DNA from: Rhizopus arrhizus
Lineage: Eukaryota; Mucoromycota; Mucoromycetes; Mucorales; Rhizopodaceae
Assembly (NCBI GenBank): GCA_024220505.1
Contig: JAKZZE010000004.1
Location: forward strand, 558,001 to 622,000
Length of the DNA stretch: 64,000 nt
Direction of reading: 5' to 3'
How positions within the stretch are numbered: the first letter of the stretch is position 1; each line of letters begins with the position of its first letter. Below, one piece after another: positions 63,235-64,000 of the stretch. Under the pieces are notes generated by a model, which saw only the letters and a list, made by a program, of their open reading frames with translations, searched no databases and was not told the origin of the DNA. The translations under genes were made by a program, and so were the position numbers.

Positions 63235-63865
63235 ATGTACCATCGTGTTATTCAAGTGATTTGTATCGGCTTAATTGCCCTTCAAAGCATGGGTCTTGCT
63301 CACTTTACAATGACTTATCCTTCCTCTCGCGGTTTCAATGAAGACCAAGAATCCATTTCTCCTTGTGGTGGATTCAATACGGCCAGTTCTGAGCGCGTTG
63401 TTTTACCTCTTCAAAATGCATTCGTCGAAATCAATTCTGGTCACACCTCTTATAGCTATGAAATCAATGCCATTACTGGTAACAGTACTGTTCAAGTTGG
63501 TAAAGGCAGCCGCAGTTACCCTCAAGCTGCATGCTTGCCTCTTCAATTGACTGATAGTATTAAAAATGGAACAAGCACCACCCTTCAAATTGTCTATAAT
63601 GGTGGTGATGGATTATTGTATCAGGTAAAAAAAGAAAAGGAAAACATCTTTTTGTGTATGATTTTCTAACTTTTTTGTAAAGTGTGTTGATGTTCTTTTT
63701 TCAAGCTCTGCTCCTAATTTTAATACAAGCGCTTGTGTTAATGCTGATGGATCAAGCACTGCAAGTAACAGCACGACAACGACAACAACAAGCAGTGCAT
63801 CATCTATGCATGTTGGGGGTGCTTTTACTTTCATGACCGCTTTGTTCACTTACTTGCTTATTTAA
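63235..63865 (+). CDS. BIM1-like (X325 family) copper-binding, GPI-anchored protein; two exons
   Basis: Exons 63235-63624 and 63683-63865 encode 190 residues. The 58-nt intron has GTAAAA, a branch site TTCTAAC (63664-63670) and acceptor AAAG. The start MYHRVIQVIC gives a signal peptide of about 22 residues ending LGLA; cleavage exposes His1 (HFTMTYPSSRGF). X325 proteins are related to lytic polysaccharide monooxygenases but bind copper through His1 and a second His without oxidising polysaccharide; here the second is SGHTS near mature residue 48. An Asp follows a Cys in YQCVDV. Four Cys could form two disulfides. The tail is Ser/Thr-rich, then hydrophobic (FTFMTALFTYLLI), a GPI-anchor signal. 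The upstream ATG at 63187 adds 16 residues before the signal and is less likely. Confidence 0.88.
63625..63682 (+). other. Intron of the BIM1-like gene
   Basis: 58 nt, GT donor and AG acceptor, TTCTAAC branch site 12 nt before the acceptor. Removing it joins LLYQ to CVDV in frame and restores the family Cys. Confidence 0.85.
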
Positions 63866-64000
63866 TAAATTATTTGAATAAAAGTTTAAAAAAATCTCTC
63901 TAATTGTTGAAATAAGAAACAGAACTCTAATAAACTGCACTGACTAATTCTTGTTTATTAAAGTAATATTGTTAGATATTTAACGCGTTAAGTATGTAAA
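63866..64000 (+). other. 3' flank of the BIM1-like gene
   Basis: AATAAATTATTTGAATAAAAG follows the stop within 25 nt and gives two overlapping poly(A) signals. Nothing else seen to the window end. Confidence 0.6.

Overview
The window is eukaryotic, AT-rich and almost wholly built of transposable elements. I read it as a fungal genome, most likely an early-diverging (Mucoromycota-type) lineage. That placement is inference. It rests on AT-rich intergenic DNA, a 58-nt intron with a CTAAC-type branch site, Ty3/gypsy elements with a chromodomain, two-ORF LINEs with CCHC ORF1 proteins, many Tc1/mariner DD34E elements, and a GPI-anchored X325/BIM1-like copper-binding protein. Only three things look host-derived: a tRNA-Ser gene (10316-10397), the BIM1-like gene at the right edge (63235-63865), and possibly a poorly understood decayed locus at 57.7-59.4 kb.

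Layout. 1-7.6 kb: a two-ORF LINE on the minus strand, cut by an intact mariner (Mar2) in ORF1 and by another mariner (Mar1) in ORF2; Mar1 carries a solo LTR with a perfect 5-bp target duplication. 7.6-10.3 kb: noncoding DNA with a 33-bp tandem array. 10.3-27.7 kb: tRNA-Ser and, 75 bp after it, a complete Ty3/gypsy element (gypsy1, 10473-27723, 4-bp duplication TTGG). Gypsy1 has four ORFs and a clear -1 frameshift signal. It is interrupted by a decayed mariner (Mar3), a full LINE (LINE2, 16-bp duplication, itself holding a solo LTR) and an intact mariner (Mar4). Removing the insertions restores every gypsy1 reading frame. 27.7-31.3 kb: nested solo LTRs. 31.3-47.8 kb: mariners inserted in mariners, a damaged gypsy element (gypsy2) on the minus strand, and solo LTRs. 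47.8-56 kb: gypsy3 (gag-protease remnant) and gypsy4, an uninterrupted 1860-codon gag-pol with a C-terminal chromodomain. 56-63 kb: LINE 3' remnant, a MITE-like element, the decayed locus, LTR debris and decayed DDE transposases. 63.2-63.9 kb: the BIM1-like gene.

Target duplications give a relative order: gypsy1 came before LINE2, LINE2 before its solo LTR; the LINE1 copy came before Mar1, Mar1 before LTR-A. The most useful observations are the frameshift cassette and the extra fourth ORF of gypsy1, a shared mariner terminus in which a second copy of the terminal motif lies inverted about 190 bp inside each end, and several LTRs whose flanks do not match, which record LTR-LTR recombination.

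All coordinates were read by eye; protein families were recognised from motifs, with no database search.
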